A stretch of 64,000 nt of DNA from Barrientosiimonas humi (GTDB lineage: Bacteria; Actinomycetota; Actinomycetes; Actinomycetales; Dermatophilaceae). The translations under genes were made by a program, and so were the position numbers. Shown piece by piece: positions 7,161 through 15,137 of this stretch (positions within the stretch are counted from its first letter, which is position 1; the number at the start of each line of letters is the position of its first letter). Below the pieces are notes generated by a model. That model had not been told where the DNA came from. It saw only the letters and a list, made by a program, of their open reading frames with translations, and ran no database searches. The stretch spans positions 3,131,375 to 3,195,374 of the forward strand of contig NZ_VFOK01000001.1 of the NCBI RefSeq assembly GCF_006716095.1. Reading direction: 5' to 3'.

Positions 7161-9763
7161 GCCAACCTCCGGGAAGCCGCCCAGTCTGCGAGGCGCACGA
7201 TCGCCTCGGCGAGCGCGAGCGAGTAGGGACCGTAGGTGCGCACGAGCTCGTTGAACTCGTCGACCCGGGTGGCCCACTCGTCCGTGGTGGGATCCTGCAG
7301 CGGCGGGGCGTCCGGGCCGTCGAGCAGCGGGCCGAACGGGCGGAACGACCCGTGGTGGGTCAGGATCAAGTGCCGGACCATCGCCGGATCGTGGGGGCTC
7401 ACCTCACCCGCGGCCCTCGCCGCCTCGAACCGGGCGACGGAGTCGGCTTCGTGCCGCCACCCGTGCGGCACGCCGGACTGCCGCTGCACCCATCGCCAGT
7501 CGCGGCGAGCCAGCGCTGACTTTCCGACGTCGTTCGCCGACTCGTCCACGACGTAGGTCCCGTCGGGGCAGCGCCGGTGACGCAGGGCATGCTGAAAATT
7601 GTTGTTCCGTTTGCCCTCATCATGTCGAAGTGCCGCTAGGGCTAGGTCTTCGGTGAGCGCCTCTGGCAGCGCGAGCCGGGAGCACCATTCCCGCACCTGC
7701 TTCTCGACGTCACGCTGGTGCTCATCCAAGCCGTACGGCTCCGCCAGCACGACCTCGTCGGGGTCCGGCGAAACGGGTGTGACCTCGAACCAACCGGTCG
7801 AGTCGCCTAGCTCGTTCACCAGCTCGACCACCTCGACCTCGCCCTGGTATCGCGATTCGTCGGGCTTGGCAGTCAGCTCGAAGCGCCCGATGGCGTTCTC
7901 CGTCGTGGCGTCAGCCGGCGGCTGCCCGTCCACGAGATCCGCACCCGCTCCTTCGATTCCGAAGGCGTCTTGCTGCGGCGGGAACACGACGACCGAACCC
8001 GGACGGAGGCCAGCGGCCGGTGGCGACAGCTGCGGCACCCCGCTGGCGGGATCAATCAACAAGAACGGAATCCGGGCGCACAGTTCGCGGGCCAGAGCGA
8101 TCGGGACGGTCCAGGTCTCGTCAGGGTCCGGCGGGTGCCGTTCCAAGTGAGCTACCAGTGGGTTGTCCGCCGCCGATGAAGGCTCTCCGGAGGCTCCATC
8201 CGGCCACAGCTTGGAGATGCCCACCGAGCGGCGGAAGGCGACGCTGACCTCCGCAGCGGGATCGTCCGGGAAGCGCAGCCACCGGCCGACCGGCGCTTCG
8301 TAAGGCGAGCGCCCAGTGGGCACGTACGAGTCGAAGACGAACCGCGGCAGCACGGCCGCTGCGCCTGGTGCCGCAGCGTGCTCTGGACTCTCGAGGACGC
8401 GGATGAGCGCGGAGACCGTCGTCGGCGCGGCCGCCAGAAGCGCCGAGCCCAAGTCAGCGGCGGCGGTTCCGTAGACAGGTTCAGGCTTCCCCTCGCCGAC
8501 GATGATCCGCACCGAGCCGCCTGAACGGGAGCCCACTCGGTTCACTCGTCCGAGGCGCTGGGTGAGGGCCGCGGCCGATGCAATGGGCGTCAGCAGATGA
8601 TCGAAGTCGAGGTCGGCTCCGACCTCGAGAGTCTGGGTCGCGACCACGATGAGCGCGTTCTCGTCCGGCCCCCGACGCCGTTCACCCGTTCTGACCGATG
8701 CCAGCCGACGAAGCACGCGCCTCTGAAACGTGTTCGGCATTCCGCCCACCAGCAGAACGATGTCCGCATCGCGGTGCCGTGAGCGCAGCGTGGAGGCAAG
8801 GGTCTTCGCCCGCTGCGGAGTGTTGGCGAAGACGAGGTACGACTGCCCCGGCTCGACGGTCAGACCCGAGACAGCTCGAGCCATCCCTTGGTCCCCCGTG
8901 CTGGCCTCCACGTGCTCAACCGCCACCGGCACTTCTGCGCGGCGGCGGATCCGGTCGCCGACCTCGGGCTGGGACCGGATCTCGGCCACGCGGTCGAACT
9001 GCAGCCCGGCGTCACCGGCACTGGGCGTGGCCGTCATGCGCATCACCCTGCGCTGAGGAATGGCCCCGCCCAGGCAGCCTTCGTCCTGCTGCTGGCGCTC
9101 GAGCACCTGCAGGGTCCGGTCCAACTGCCCCGAAAGGTGCGCCTCGTCGAGCACCAGCAGCGAGTCGGTGCCCAGCAGAGCCATGTCGATGGGACGGCGA
9201 CCCACGGAGCCCACGTAGCTGCGCCCGAGCAGGGTCGAACCCACGAGGTCCACCGTGCCCACGACGATCCCTGGCGCCGCTGGATGCGCCGCGATCTGAG
9301 GGCGTACTGAGAGCCCACCGCGCAGAATCGACAGCGACACGAGCGGAGGTTCGGACTCAACGTGGGCCTCCGCGCTGTCGCCACCAAGTCGCAACGCATC
9401 GGCGACCGCAGCGACCGCGGGCGTCTCAGCGCGCTTGAGTTTGTCGATCCATCGCTCGGCGGAGGCGACGGTGTCGTCGACGACAACACGCCGATCGACC
9501 ACCAGGACGTAACGCATCGGCACAGTGCGTTGCTGCCCTGAGGGGCGACCCAGATCTTGGGCCAACGCCCACAGCCAGGCGAGCAGCACCGATGTCTTCC
9601 CGTATCCAGTGGGCACCGTGAGCGTCCTGGGTGGGTCCCCCCGACGCAGCGCCTCGGCCACCTGCACCAGCCAGAGATACGGCCGGTGACCCGTCATCTC
9701 GAAGAAGAAGCCCTCGAAGGAACCCCGTTGGCTCGCCACGAGTGCGACGTTAGCGGTGAGCAC
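7157..9763 (-). CDS. cas3: CRISPR-associated helicase-nuclease Cas3 with C-terminal HD domain
   Basis: The protein has about 868 residues. The N-terminal part is a superfamily 2 helicase: Walker A PTGYGKT (~51–57), DEAH box (~206–209), MTATPS, and motif VI QRLGRVNRVGSR. The HD nuclease lies at the C-terminus (RHDEGK at ~713–718, HGWRHE at ~767, LTHHG at ~802, LADWAAS at the end). Helicase-first, HD-last order is the I-G/I-U arrangement and is opposite to Cas3 of subtype I-E. It would unwind and degrade DNA marked by Cascade. The start is uncertain: GTG at 9763 or 9739, or ATG at 9697, would all keep the helicase core, and none has a strong ribosome site. I use 9763 because the FEGFFFEMTGHRPY segment looks like the conserved family N-terminus. 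It is first in the cas operon. Confidence 0.92.
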   Translation of the reverse strand: MLTANVALVASQRGSFEGFFFEMTGHRPYLWLVQVAEALRRGDPPRTLTVPTGYGKTSVLLAWLWALAQDLGRPSGQQRTVPMRYVLVVDRRVVVDDTVASAERWIDKLKRAETPAVAAVADALRLGGDSAEAHVESEPPLVSLSILRGGLSVRPQIAAHPAAPGIVVGTVDLVGSTLLGRSYVGSVGRRPIDMALLGTDSLLVLDEAHLSGQLDRTLQVLERQQQDEGCLGGAIPQRRVMRMTATPSAGDAGLQFDRVAEIRSQPEVGDRIRRRAEVPVAVEHVEASTGDQGMARAVSGLTVEPGQSYLVFANTPQRAKTLASTLRSRHRDADIVLLVGGMPNTFQRRVLRRLASVRTGERRRGPDENALIVVATQTLEVGADLDFDHLLTPIASAAALTQRLGRVNRVGSRSGGSVRIIVGEGKPEPVYGTAAADLGSALLAAAPTTVSALIRVLESPEHAAAPGAAAVLPRFVFDSYVPTGRSPYEAPVGRWLRFPDDPAAEVSVAFRRSVGISKLWPDGASGEPSSAADNPLVAHLERHPPDPDETWTVPIALARELCARIPFLLIDPASGVPQLSPPAAGLRPGSVVVFPPQQDAFGIEGAGADLVDGQPPADATTENAIGRFELTAKPDESRYQGEVEVVELVNELGDSTGWFEVTPVSPDPDEVVLAEPYGLDEHQRDVEKQVREWCSRLALPEALTEDLALAALRHDEGKRNNNFQHALRHRRCPDGTYVVDESANDVGKSALARRDWRWVQRQSGVPHGWRHEADSVARFEAARAAGEVSPHDPAMVRHLILTHHGSFRPFGPLLDGPDAPPLQDPTTDEWATRVDEFNELVRTYGPYSLALAEAIVRLADWAASRRLA

Positions 9764-9969
9764 CTTAGGAAAGATGGTTTTCAAACAGAACGTCCGCCAT
9801 CGTCCCCATCCAGGGAGGGAAGCCACGCCGGGGGAACCTCGCTGCGGCCATGCATTCTCCGCCAGGCTGTCGAGCGTCGCAACGACCAGGAGACAGCGTT
9901 GGGCGCGGCGTTCGCACTCAACGCGGTGATCTCCAGGCGGCCAGCGCGAACGGCCCATATGCTTAGTTA

Positions 9970-10356
9970 ATGACCGAATGGGTCCTGGACGGGAAATGGC
10001 ATCGAGTCGACCCGGACATCGAGGGCCGGTCGCTCTGCGCTCGGAGGCTTACAGGTCGCCCACGGTCGATGGATGTCGTCGTCGAAGACGTGCGAGAGAA
10101 CCAGACCTCGGTTTGCGGCACCTGCGACCGGATTCATGCCGATTGGACAGCAGACAAAAACACTTCTCCTCCGAAGTCCAAGACACGGCTTCAGCGGCTA
10201 ACCCCGGAACAGTTGCGGATCTATCGAGAACGCGAGGAAGAGCAGGCGCGTCGAGCGACAATACGAGAGGCCGAGGCGAGCGACTCGCGGCCTAGATCTA
10301 CATCGGTGCGAGCAGTTTCCGGAGGACTCCCCACGCTAGGAAGGCGCAGGAAATAG
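9970..10356 (+). CDS. Small hypothetical protein with putative zinc-binding Cys/His pairs
   Basis: A 128-residue protein of unknown function is encoded divergently from cas3. Its first half has a WHRV...SLC segment and a later CGTC pair, together able to bind a metal ion, as in small zinc-ribbon proteins often seen in actinobacteria and their phages. The second half (after ~70) is charged and probably helical (RLTPEQLRIYREREEEQARR), ending in a basic tail. A TATGCT hexamer 12 bases upstream of the ATG would suit a leaderless transcript. The shared promoter region with cas3 suggests possible co-regulation, but no CRISPR link can be shown. It is likely real because the Cys/His spacing and helix are coherent. 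Confidence 0.5.
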   Translation: MTEWVLDGKWHRVDPDIEGRSLCARRLTGRPRSMDVVVEDVRENQTSVCGTCDRIHADWTADKNTSPPKSKTRLQRLTPEQLRIYREREEEQARRATIREAEASDSRPRSTSVRAVSGGLPTLGRRRK

Positions 10357-10897
10357 ACGTCCTCGACCGAGCGCTTCGCTCTGAGTTAAGGATCAGGTGG
10401 GAGGCGCCGACCTTGGTCAATCCAGGCCATCGACTAGCCTTCCGGCACGCGAGGCCACTTTGCACAGATTCAGAGGAAATCTCCGAACGGTCCCAAAATT
10501 TGAACCAGTCACGAAACGTCGGGGCCAGACTCGAAAGTCTTCTTTGATACTGCTGATCTCGCCATCAGCCTCCAGCACGAGTCAATGCGCTAGACCGACA
10601 CGTGCGACACCGACACCCATGCAGGCGCGACAGCCCCGGCACCTTGGGCTCCAGATCCAGCGACTCGCGCGGCTTTGGACGCTCGCGCCCCTCCTCGCCT
10701 AACCGCTACCTGCACTTGGGAGCGTGCCTCGAGGTAGTTCAACGCACGTTCTCCCGCAGCGGCTCGTGATCCGCCCCCTGTAGCGCAGACGATCCGACCG
10801 GTCGCGGCCACCAGAATTACGCGTACCACGGTTATGGAACATGGTCATTGTGCGAGATTGGTCGCACCCTGATAACGAACTAACCTCGGGCGTACGG
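10357..10897. other. 541-bp non-coding stretch between the CRISPR region and dnaB
   Basis: No reading frame here looks like a gene, and I see no tRNA cloverleaf, repeat or clear terminator. Base composition is less GC-rich than the flanks (runs such as cccaaaatttgaacc near 10490–10510), consistent with degraded accessory DNA at the edge of an island. Confidence 0.45.
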
Positions 10898-13312
10898 TCA
10901 GAAGCTCTGCGCCATATTGGTGAAGCGGCTGTAGTGCCCCTGGAACGCCACCACGATCGTGTCGGTGGGGCCGTTACGGTGCTTGGCCACGATCAGGTCG
11001 GCCTCACCCGCACGCTCGGACTCCTTGTTGAAGGAGTCCTCTCGATGGAGCAGGATAACCATGTCGGCGTCCTGCTCGATGCTGTTGTGGGCGGCGATGC
11101 CGTTAGCGATGAAGTTGTGCGATCCGATCACGGTCGCGTCGTAGACCGCTTCGAGCCCGTCAAGCTCGACCGCCACGATCGCGTCCCAGAGAACGTCGTT
11201 GACCGCATCGAGATCGAGATCGGACTCGTCGAGCAGGGTCGCAACCGCTTCGAGTGCCGACCCGGAGTCCCCACCGTCCGACACCGCCGTGGCCAGCCCC
11301 CGGTGCAGCGCGGGGGTCACCGCAGCAGCGTCGCGGGTCGCGGTCTGCTCCCGGACGTGCTCCAGCAGGGCTAGCGCCGACTCGGTCAGCTCGCCGTGGC
11401 AGTAGACCTCTTGGAGGAAGCGACGCTGATCGTCAATCCCCTCCACGCAGAGCTGAAAACCGTTCTGATCAACCGTGACTCGCGTCGAGATCCCGAAGCG
11501 GAGCAGCAGCTGCGACACGTCGTGGAGCAGCCGTCGGGACTGCGCCTGCAGCGTCACGGTCCCCTCGCCAGCGAGCCAGGAAACACGACCATCGAGGCGC
11601 CACAGCGCGTCGATGAAGACAGCGATCTGGCGCTTGGGCATGTGGAACAGATCGGGGATCAGTTCACGATCAGCCTCCGGAACCATGTCCACACCAAGGG
11701 AGCAGCCGTACGCCGCGTGGCCATAGTTCGCGCGGTCGTACGGCGTCTTGCTCGACCAGAGCAGCGCCATGGTGCGCACCTGGGCGTCGTCGCCGAACTG
11801 TTCGTGCCGCTCCGGTGCAGGGACGTGACGCGGGACAGCGATCCGGTCGTCAACGCGCAGGTCACCCAGCTGCTTCCACCCGTCGTACGTCAGGAAGCGG
11901 TGGTTCTCCGTCGCACGCACGGTCTTGCCCGAGGCGAGCGTCATCCGGAAGACCGGCCGGGTGCCTGTCGAGAAGGCGTGCGTCAGCGGCCGGGCGACGT
12001 ATCGCAGCGAGTCGTCCAGTGCCCAGACAGGCACATCGCGCGCGCCCGACTCGGCAAGCTCCCCGATCGTCACTTCCGCACCCGTGTCGGCACGCAGCAG
12101 CCGAGTGTCGGCAGTCAGGCAGCCCGATTCGCGAAGGTCGCTCATCTGCGGCCGCTTGTCCGTGCGCTGCTCGGGTCCACGGTTCAGCTGGCTGATCGCG
12201 ATGACCGGGACGTCGATCTCCTTGGCCAACAGCTTGAGCGCACGGGAGAACTCCGAGACCTCCTGCTGACGCGACTCGACGCGCTTGCCCGAGGTCATGA
12301 GCTGCAGATAGTCGATGACCACCAGCTTGAGGTTGTTGGTCTGCTTGAGCCGGCGGCACTTCGCGCGGATCTCCATCAGCGACATGTTCGGAGAGTCGTC
12401 GATGAACAATGGCGCGTCGGAGACCCGGCCCATCGTCGCGGCCAGGCGCGTCCAGTCGGTGTCGCGCATCTGCCCCTTGCGCATGTGCTGCAGCTGGATC
12501 TCGGCCTCGGCCGACAGCAGACGCATGGTGATCTCGGACTTGCTCATCTCCAGGCTGAAGATGACCGCGGCCTGGTTGTGCTTGATCGCCGACGACCGCA
12601 CGATGTCGAGTCCCAGGGTCGACTTGCCGACGGCAGGCCTCGCCGCCAGCACGATCATCTGCCCCGGGTGCAGGCCGTTCGTCAACGTGTCGAGATCGGT
12701 GAATCCCGTTGGCACACCGATCATCTCGCCCGAGGTCGACGACGCCGCCTCGATCTCGTCGGCGGTCGACTCGATGACCTCGCCGAGCCGGACGTAGTCC
12801 TCGCCGCCGCGCTTGTCGGCCACGGCATAGACCTCGGCCTGGGCCGCGTTGACCAGGTCCTCGACGTCGCCGCCGCCCTGGGCGTAGCCCATCTGCACGA
12901 TGCGGGTGCCCGCGTCGACCAGGCGCCGCAGCACCGCCCGCTCGGCCACGATCTGGGCGTAGTAGCCCGCGTTGGCCGCGGTCGGCACGCCCTGGATCAG
13001 CTGGTGCAGGTATGCCGGCCCGCCCGCGCGACCCAGCTCGCCCCGCTTGTTGAGCTCGTCGGCGACGGTGATGGCGTCGGCCGGCTCGCCCCGGCCGTAC
13101 AGATCCAGGATCGCGTCCCAGATGACCTCGTGCGCGGGGCGGTAGAAGTCGGTGCCCTTGACCGCCTCGACACAGTCGGCGATGGCGTCCTTGGACAGCA
13201 GCATCCCGCCCAGCACCGACTGTTCGGCACTGACGTCCTGCGGCGGGACGCGCTCGTCGGAGGGACCATCGCTCGGGGCGTCATAGGCCCCTTCGAGCTC
13301 GGCGATCGACAC
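10898..13312 (-). CDS. dnaB: Replicative DNA helicase DnaB containing an intein
   Basis: The precursor has 804 residues. After removal of the 346-residue intein the helicase has 458 residues, normal for DnaB. It unwinds DNA ahead of the replication fork. The N-terminal domain includes VPPQDVSAEQSVLGGMLLSK. The ATPase core holds the Walker A AARPAVGKST, followed by SLEMSKSEI, VVIDYLQLM (Walker B) and SDLRESG. The protein resumes after the intein with SIEQDADMVILLHRED. The GTG start has an AAGGAGG ribosome site 8 bases upstream. In many actinobacteria dnaB follows rplI; here they are separated by about 14 kb containing the sigma-K operon and transport genes. Confidence 0.97.
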   Translation of the reverse strand: MSIAELEGAYDAPSDGPSDERVPPQDVSAEQSVLGGMLLSKDAIADCVEAVKGTDFYRPAHEVIWDAILDLYGRGEPADAITVADELNKRGELGRAGGPAYLHQLIQGVPTAANAGYYAQIVAERAVLRRLVDAGTRIVQMGYAQGGGDVEDLVNAAQAEVYAVADKRGGEDYVRLGEVIESTADEIEAASSTSGEMIGVPTGFTDLDTLTNGLHPGQMIVLAARPAVGKSTLGLDIVRSSAIKHNQAAVIFSLEMSKSEITMRLLSAEAEIQLQHMRKGQMRDTDWTRLAATMGRVSDAPLFIDDSPNMSLMEIRAKCRRLKQTNNLKLVVIDYLQLMTSGKRVESRQQEVSEFSRALKLLAKEIDVPVIAISQLNRGPEQRTDKRPQMSDLRESGCLTADTRLLRADTGAEVTIGELAESGARDVPVWALDDSLRYVARPLTHAFSTGTRPVFRMTLASGKTVRATENHRFLTYDGWKQLGDLRVDDRIAVPRHVPAPERHEQFGDDAQVRTMALLWSSKTPYDRANYGHAAYGCSLGVDMVPEADRELIPDLFHMPKRQIAVFIDALWRLDGRVSWLAGEGTVTLQAQSRRLLHDVSQLLLRFGISTRVTVDQNGFQLCVEGIDDQRRFLQEVYCHGELTESALALLEHVREQTATRDAAAVTPALHRGLATAVSDGGDSGSALEAVATLLDESDLDLDAVNDVLWDAIVAVELDGLEAVYDATVIGSHNFIANGIAAHNSIEQDADMVILLHREDSFNKESERAGEADLIVAKHRNGPTDTIVVAFQGHYSRFTNMAQSF
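11084..12121 (-). mobile_element. DnaB intein with decayed homing-endonuclease region
   Basis: The intein spans DnaB residues 398–743 (346 residues). It starts with Cys (CLTADTRLL) directly after RESG and ends VIGSHNFIANGIAAHN before Ser of SIEQD, the same insertion point as the Synechocystis DnaB intein. Splicing motifs are intact: first Cys, TENH block B, SHNFIAN block F, and the terminal His-Asn. The ~200-residue centre is endonuclease-sized. Where DOD-type enzymes carry LAGLIDADG motifs, only segments such as FIDALWRLDGRVSW remain. The first acidic motif is not recognisable, so homing activity is probably lost while splicing must persist, because dnaB is essential. Confidence 0.93.
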
Positions 13313-13459
13313 CCGAGATCCTCCTTCGCACCGGTCGGCTCAGCTCGCTGCTGACAGCAGAGATGAGACCACCCGGCACCGACAAGCAACACGTCCGCCC
13401 GACGTTAGGACGCGCCTCGGCGACACGCCCAACTGGCGGAGGGGAGTCGCGTCAAGGCC

Positions 13460-13643
13460 TGTGGACGACGCTGTGGAGAACTTGCGGACAAGTGGGCTCA
13501 GCCTGTGTGCAAGCGGTGGACAGCCCTGTGGACAAACCGCATCCCCGCACCCACGACAGGCCGTTGACCTGCAGAAACGTCGTCCACACACTGTGCACAG
13601 CAGAAAGTTACGCCTCCGTCGGCTGGCCCCGCGGTTGTCCACC
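13460..13643. promoter_or_regulatory. Cluster of DnaA-box-like 9-mers upstream of dnaB
   Basis: In 184 bp I find one perfect high-GC actinobacterial box TGTGGACAA (13527–13535). Near matches occur at 13460 (TGTGGACGA), 13472 (TGTGGAGAA), 13483 (TGCGGACAA), 13580 (TCGTCCACA) and 13635 (TTGTCCACC). It lies in the 431-bp intergenic region 13313–13743 between dnaB and sigK, which otherwise shows no gene. It may control dnaB or titrate DnaA. Confidence 0.55.
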
Positions 13644-13743
13644 GACGTGGCCCACCAACGGTTCTTGCACCAGCACCAATCCGATGCGGCGGCCGCTCCG
13701 AAACACTGGTCATGAACCGCCCGCTCGACCCGCCCGGGGCACC

Positions 13744-14376
13744 ATGATCAGCCCCATGGAGCCCGGCCCCGATCGCGGACCGGGCCCCGCCGCGCCCGCC
13801 GGCGGGACCGAGTCCGCCGGCCCGACGGAGCCGGCCGACCTGGCCGGGCTGATCCGCCGCTGCGCCCGCGGCGACGAGGACGCCTTCGCCACGCTGTACG
13901 ACGCCACCAGCCCGCGCGTCTACGGCCTGGCCCTGCGCGTGGTGCGCAACCCCGCCCACGCGGAGGAGGTCACCCAGGAGACCTACCTGGAGATCTGGCG
14001 CCACTCCGCCCGCTTCGACGCCGGCCGGGGCAGCGCCCTGTCCTGGCTGCTCACCCTCACCCACCGCCGCGCGGTCGACCGGGTGCGCAGCGTCGAGGCA
14101 GCCACCCGGCGCGACGACGACTACCAGCAACAGACCGAGCCACGGGCGTACGACACCACCGCCGAGCAGGCCCACCGCGGACTCGACGCCCAGCGCGTCC
14201 GCAAGGCCCTCGCCGGCCTGACCGAGACCCAGCGCCAGGCCGTGGAGCTGGCCTACTTCGGCGGCTACACGCACACCGAGGTCGCCCAGCTGCTCGACCT
14301 GCCGCTGGGCACCGCCAAGACCCGCATCCGCGATGGACTCATCCGGTTGCGCGACACGATGGGAGTCGAGCGATGA
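13744..14376 (+). CDS. sigK: ECF RNA polymerase sigma factor SigK
   Basis: The 210-residue protein has sigma region 2 (VYGLALRVVRNPAHAEEVTQ) and region 4 (LTETQRQAVELAYFGGYTHT followed by LPLGTAKTRIRDGLIRL). It is an alternative sigma factor held inactive by the anti-sigma factor encoded next. Identification as SigK comes from the neighbours: rskA and the FAD oxidoreductase–DUF1365–CFA set follow, as in the mycobacterial sigK locus. Start ATG 13744 is chosen, and an in-frame ATG at 13756 is an alternative. Its stop overlaps the rskA start (ATGA at 14373). A proline/glycine-rich N-terminal tail precedes region 2. Confidence 0.88.
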   Translation: MISPMEPGPDRGPGPAAPAGGTESAGPTEPADLAGLIRRCARGDEDAFATLYDATSPRVYGLALRVVRNPAHAEEVTQETYLEIWRHSARFDAGRGSALSWLLTLTHRRAVDRVRSVEAATRRDDDYQQQTEPRAYDTTAEQAHRGLDAQRVRKALAGLTETQRQAVELAYFGGYTHTEVAQLLDLPLGTAKTRIRDGLIRLRDTMGVER

Positions 14377-15137
14377 ACGCCGCCGACACCTACCAGCTGC
14401 TCGGCGCCTATGCCGTCGACGCGCTCGACGACACCGAGCGCGCCGAGGTCGAGCGCTACCTCGAGGCCCACCCCGACGACCGCGCCGAGATGCACAGCCT
14501 GCGCGACGCCGCCGCCGACCTGAGCCTGCTCACCGAGACCGCGCCGCCCGCCCGGTTGCGCGCGTCCGTGCTGGACGAGGTACGCCGCACTCGCCCGCTC
14601 CCGCCCGAGGGCTCGGCGAGCGCGGACGTGGAGCCGACCGAGGACGTACGCCCGGAGCAGCCGCGCGACGAGCTCGCCGCTCGCCGTCGGCGCCGCGCCC
14701 CGTGGCTGCTCGGCGCCGCCGCGGCCGCCGCGGTCGCGATCGGCGGAGTGGGCGTCTGGTCGCCGTGGGACGACGCGCCCGGACCGACGCAGACCGCCAT
14801 CAGCCAGATCACCGAGGCGCCCGACGCGCAGGAGTACACCCTGCGCATGGACGGCGGGTCGGTCACGATCTACCGCTCGGAGTCGCAGTCGCGCGCCGCG
14901 CTCCGCTCGACCACCCTGCCCAACGCCCCCGAGGGCCGCGCCTACCAGATGTGGCTGCAGCACGCCGACGGGTCGATGGTGTCGGCCGGGCTGGTGCCGC
15001 GCGCGTCCGACGGCACCGTCACGATGATGCTCAGCGGCGACGTCGCCCAGGCGGTCGGCGCCGGGATGACCGTCGAACCCGCAGGCGGGTCAAGGCAACC
15101 CACGAGCGAGCCGCTCGGGATCGTCGAGTTCCGATGA
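14373..15137 (+). CDS. rskA: Anti-sigma-K factor RskA
   Basis: This 254-residue membrane protein has a cytoplasmic N-terminal anti-sigma domain (~1–105, NAADTYQLLGAYAVDALDD start), a single membrane segment (~112–128, LLGAAAAAAVAIGGVGVW) and an extracytoplasmic RskA domain (IYRSESQSRAALRSTTLPN, then PEGRAYQMWLQ). It sequesters SigK until regulated proteolysis releases it; this is known for the mycobacterial homologue and inferred here. The start codon overlaps the sigK stop, and its stop overlaps the next start, so the pair is translationally coupled to the lipid genes downstream. Confidence 0.9.
   Translation: MNAADTYQLLGAYAVDALDDTERAEVERYLEAHPDDRAEMHSLRDAAADLSLLTETAPPARLRASVLDEVRRTRPLPPEGSASADVEPTEDVRPEQPRDELAARRRRRAPWLLGAAAAAAVAIGGVGVWSPWDDAPGPTQTAISQITEAPDAQEYTLRMDGGSVTIYRSESQSRAALRSTTLPNAPEGRAYQMWLQHADGSMVSAGLVPRASDGTVTMMLSGDVAQAVGAGMTVEPAGGSRQPTSEPLGIVEFR

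Noticed and set aside
10397-10829. Two ~80–100-residue frames between the CRISPR region and dnaB
   Set aside because: No ribosome site, no recognisable motif, and residue composition typical of random frames.
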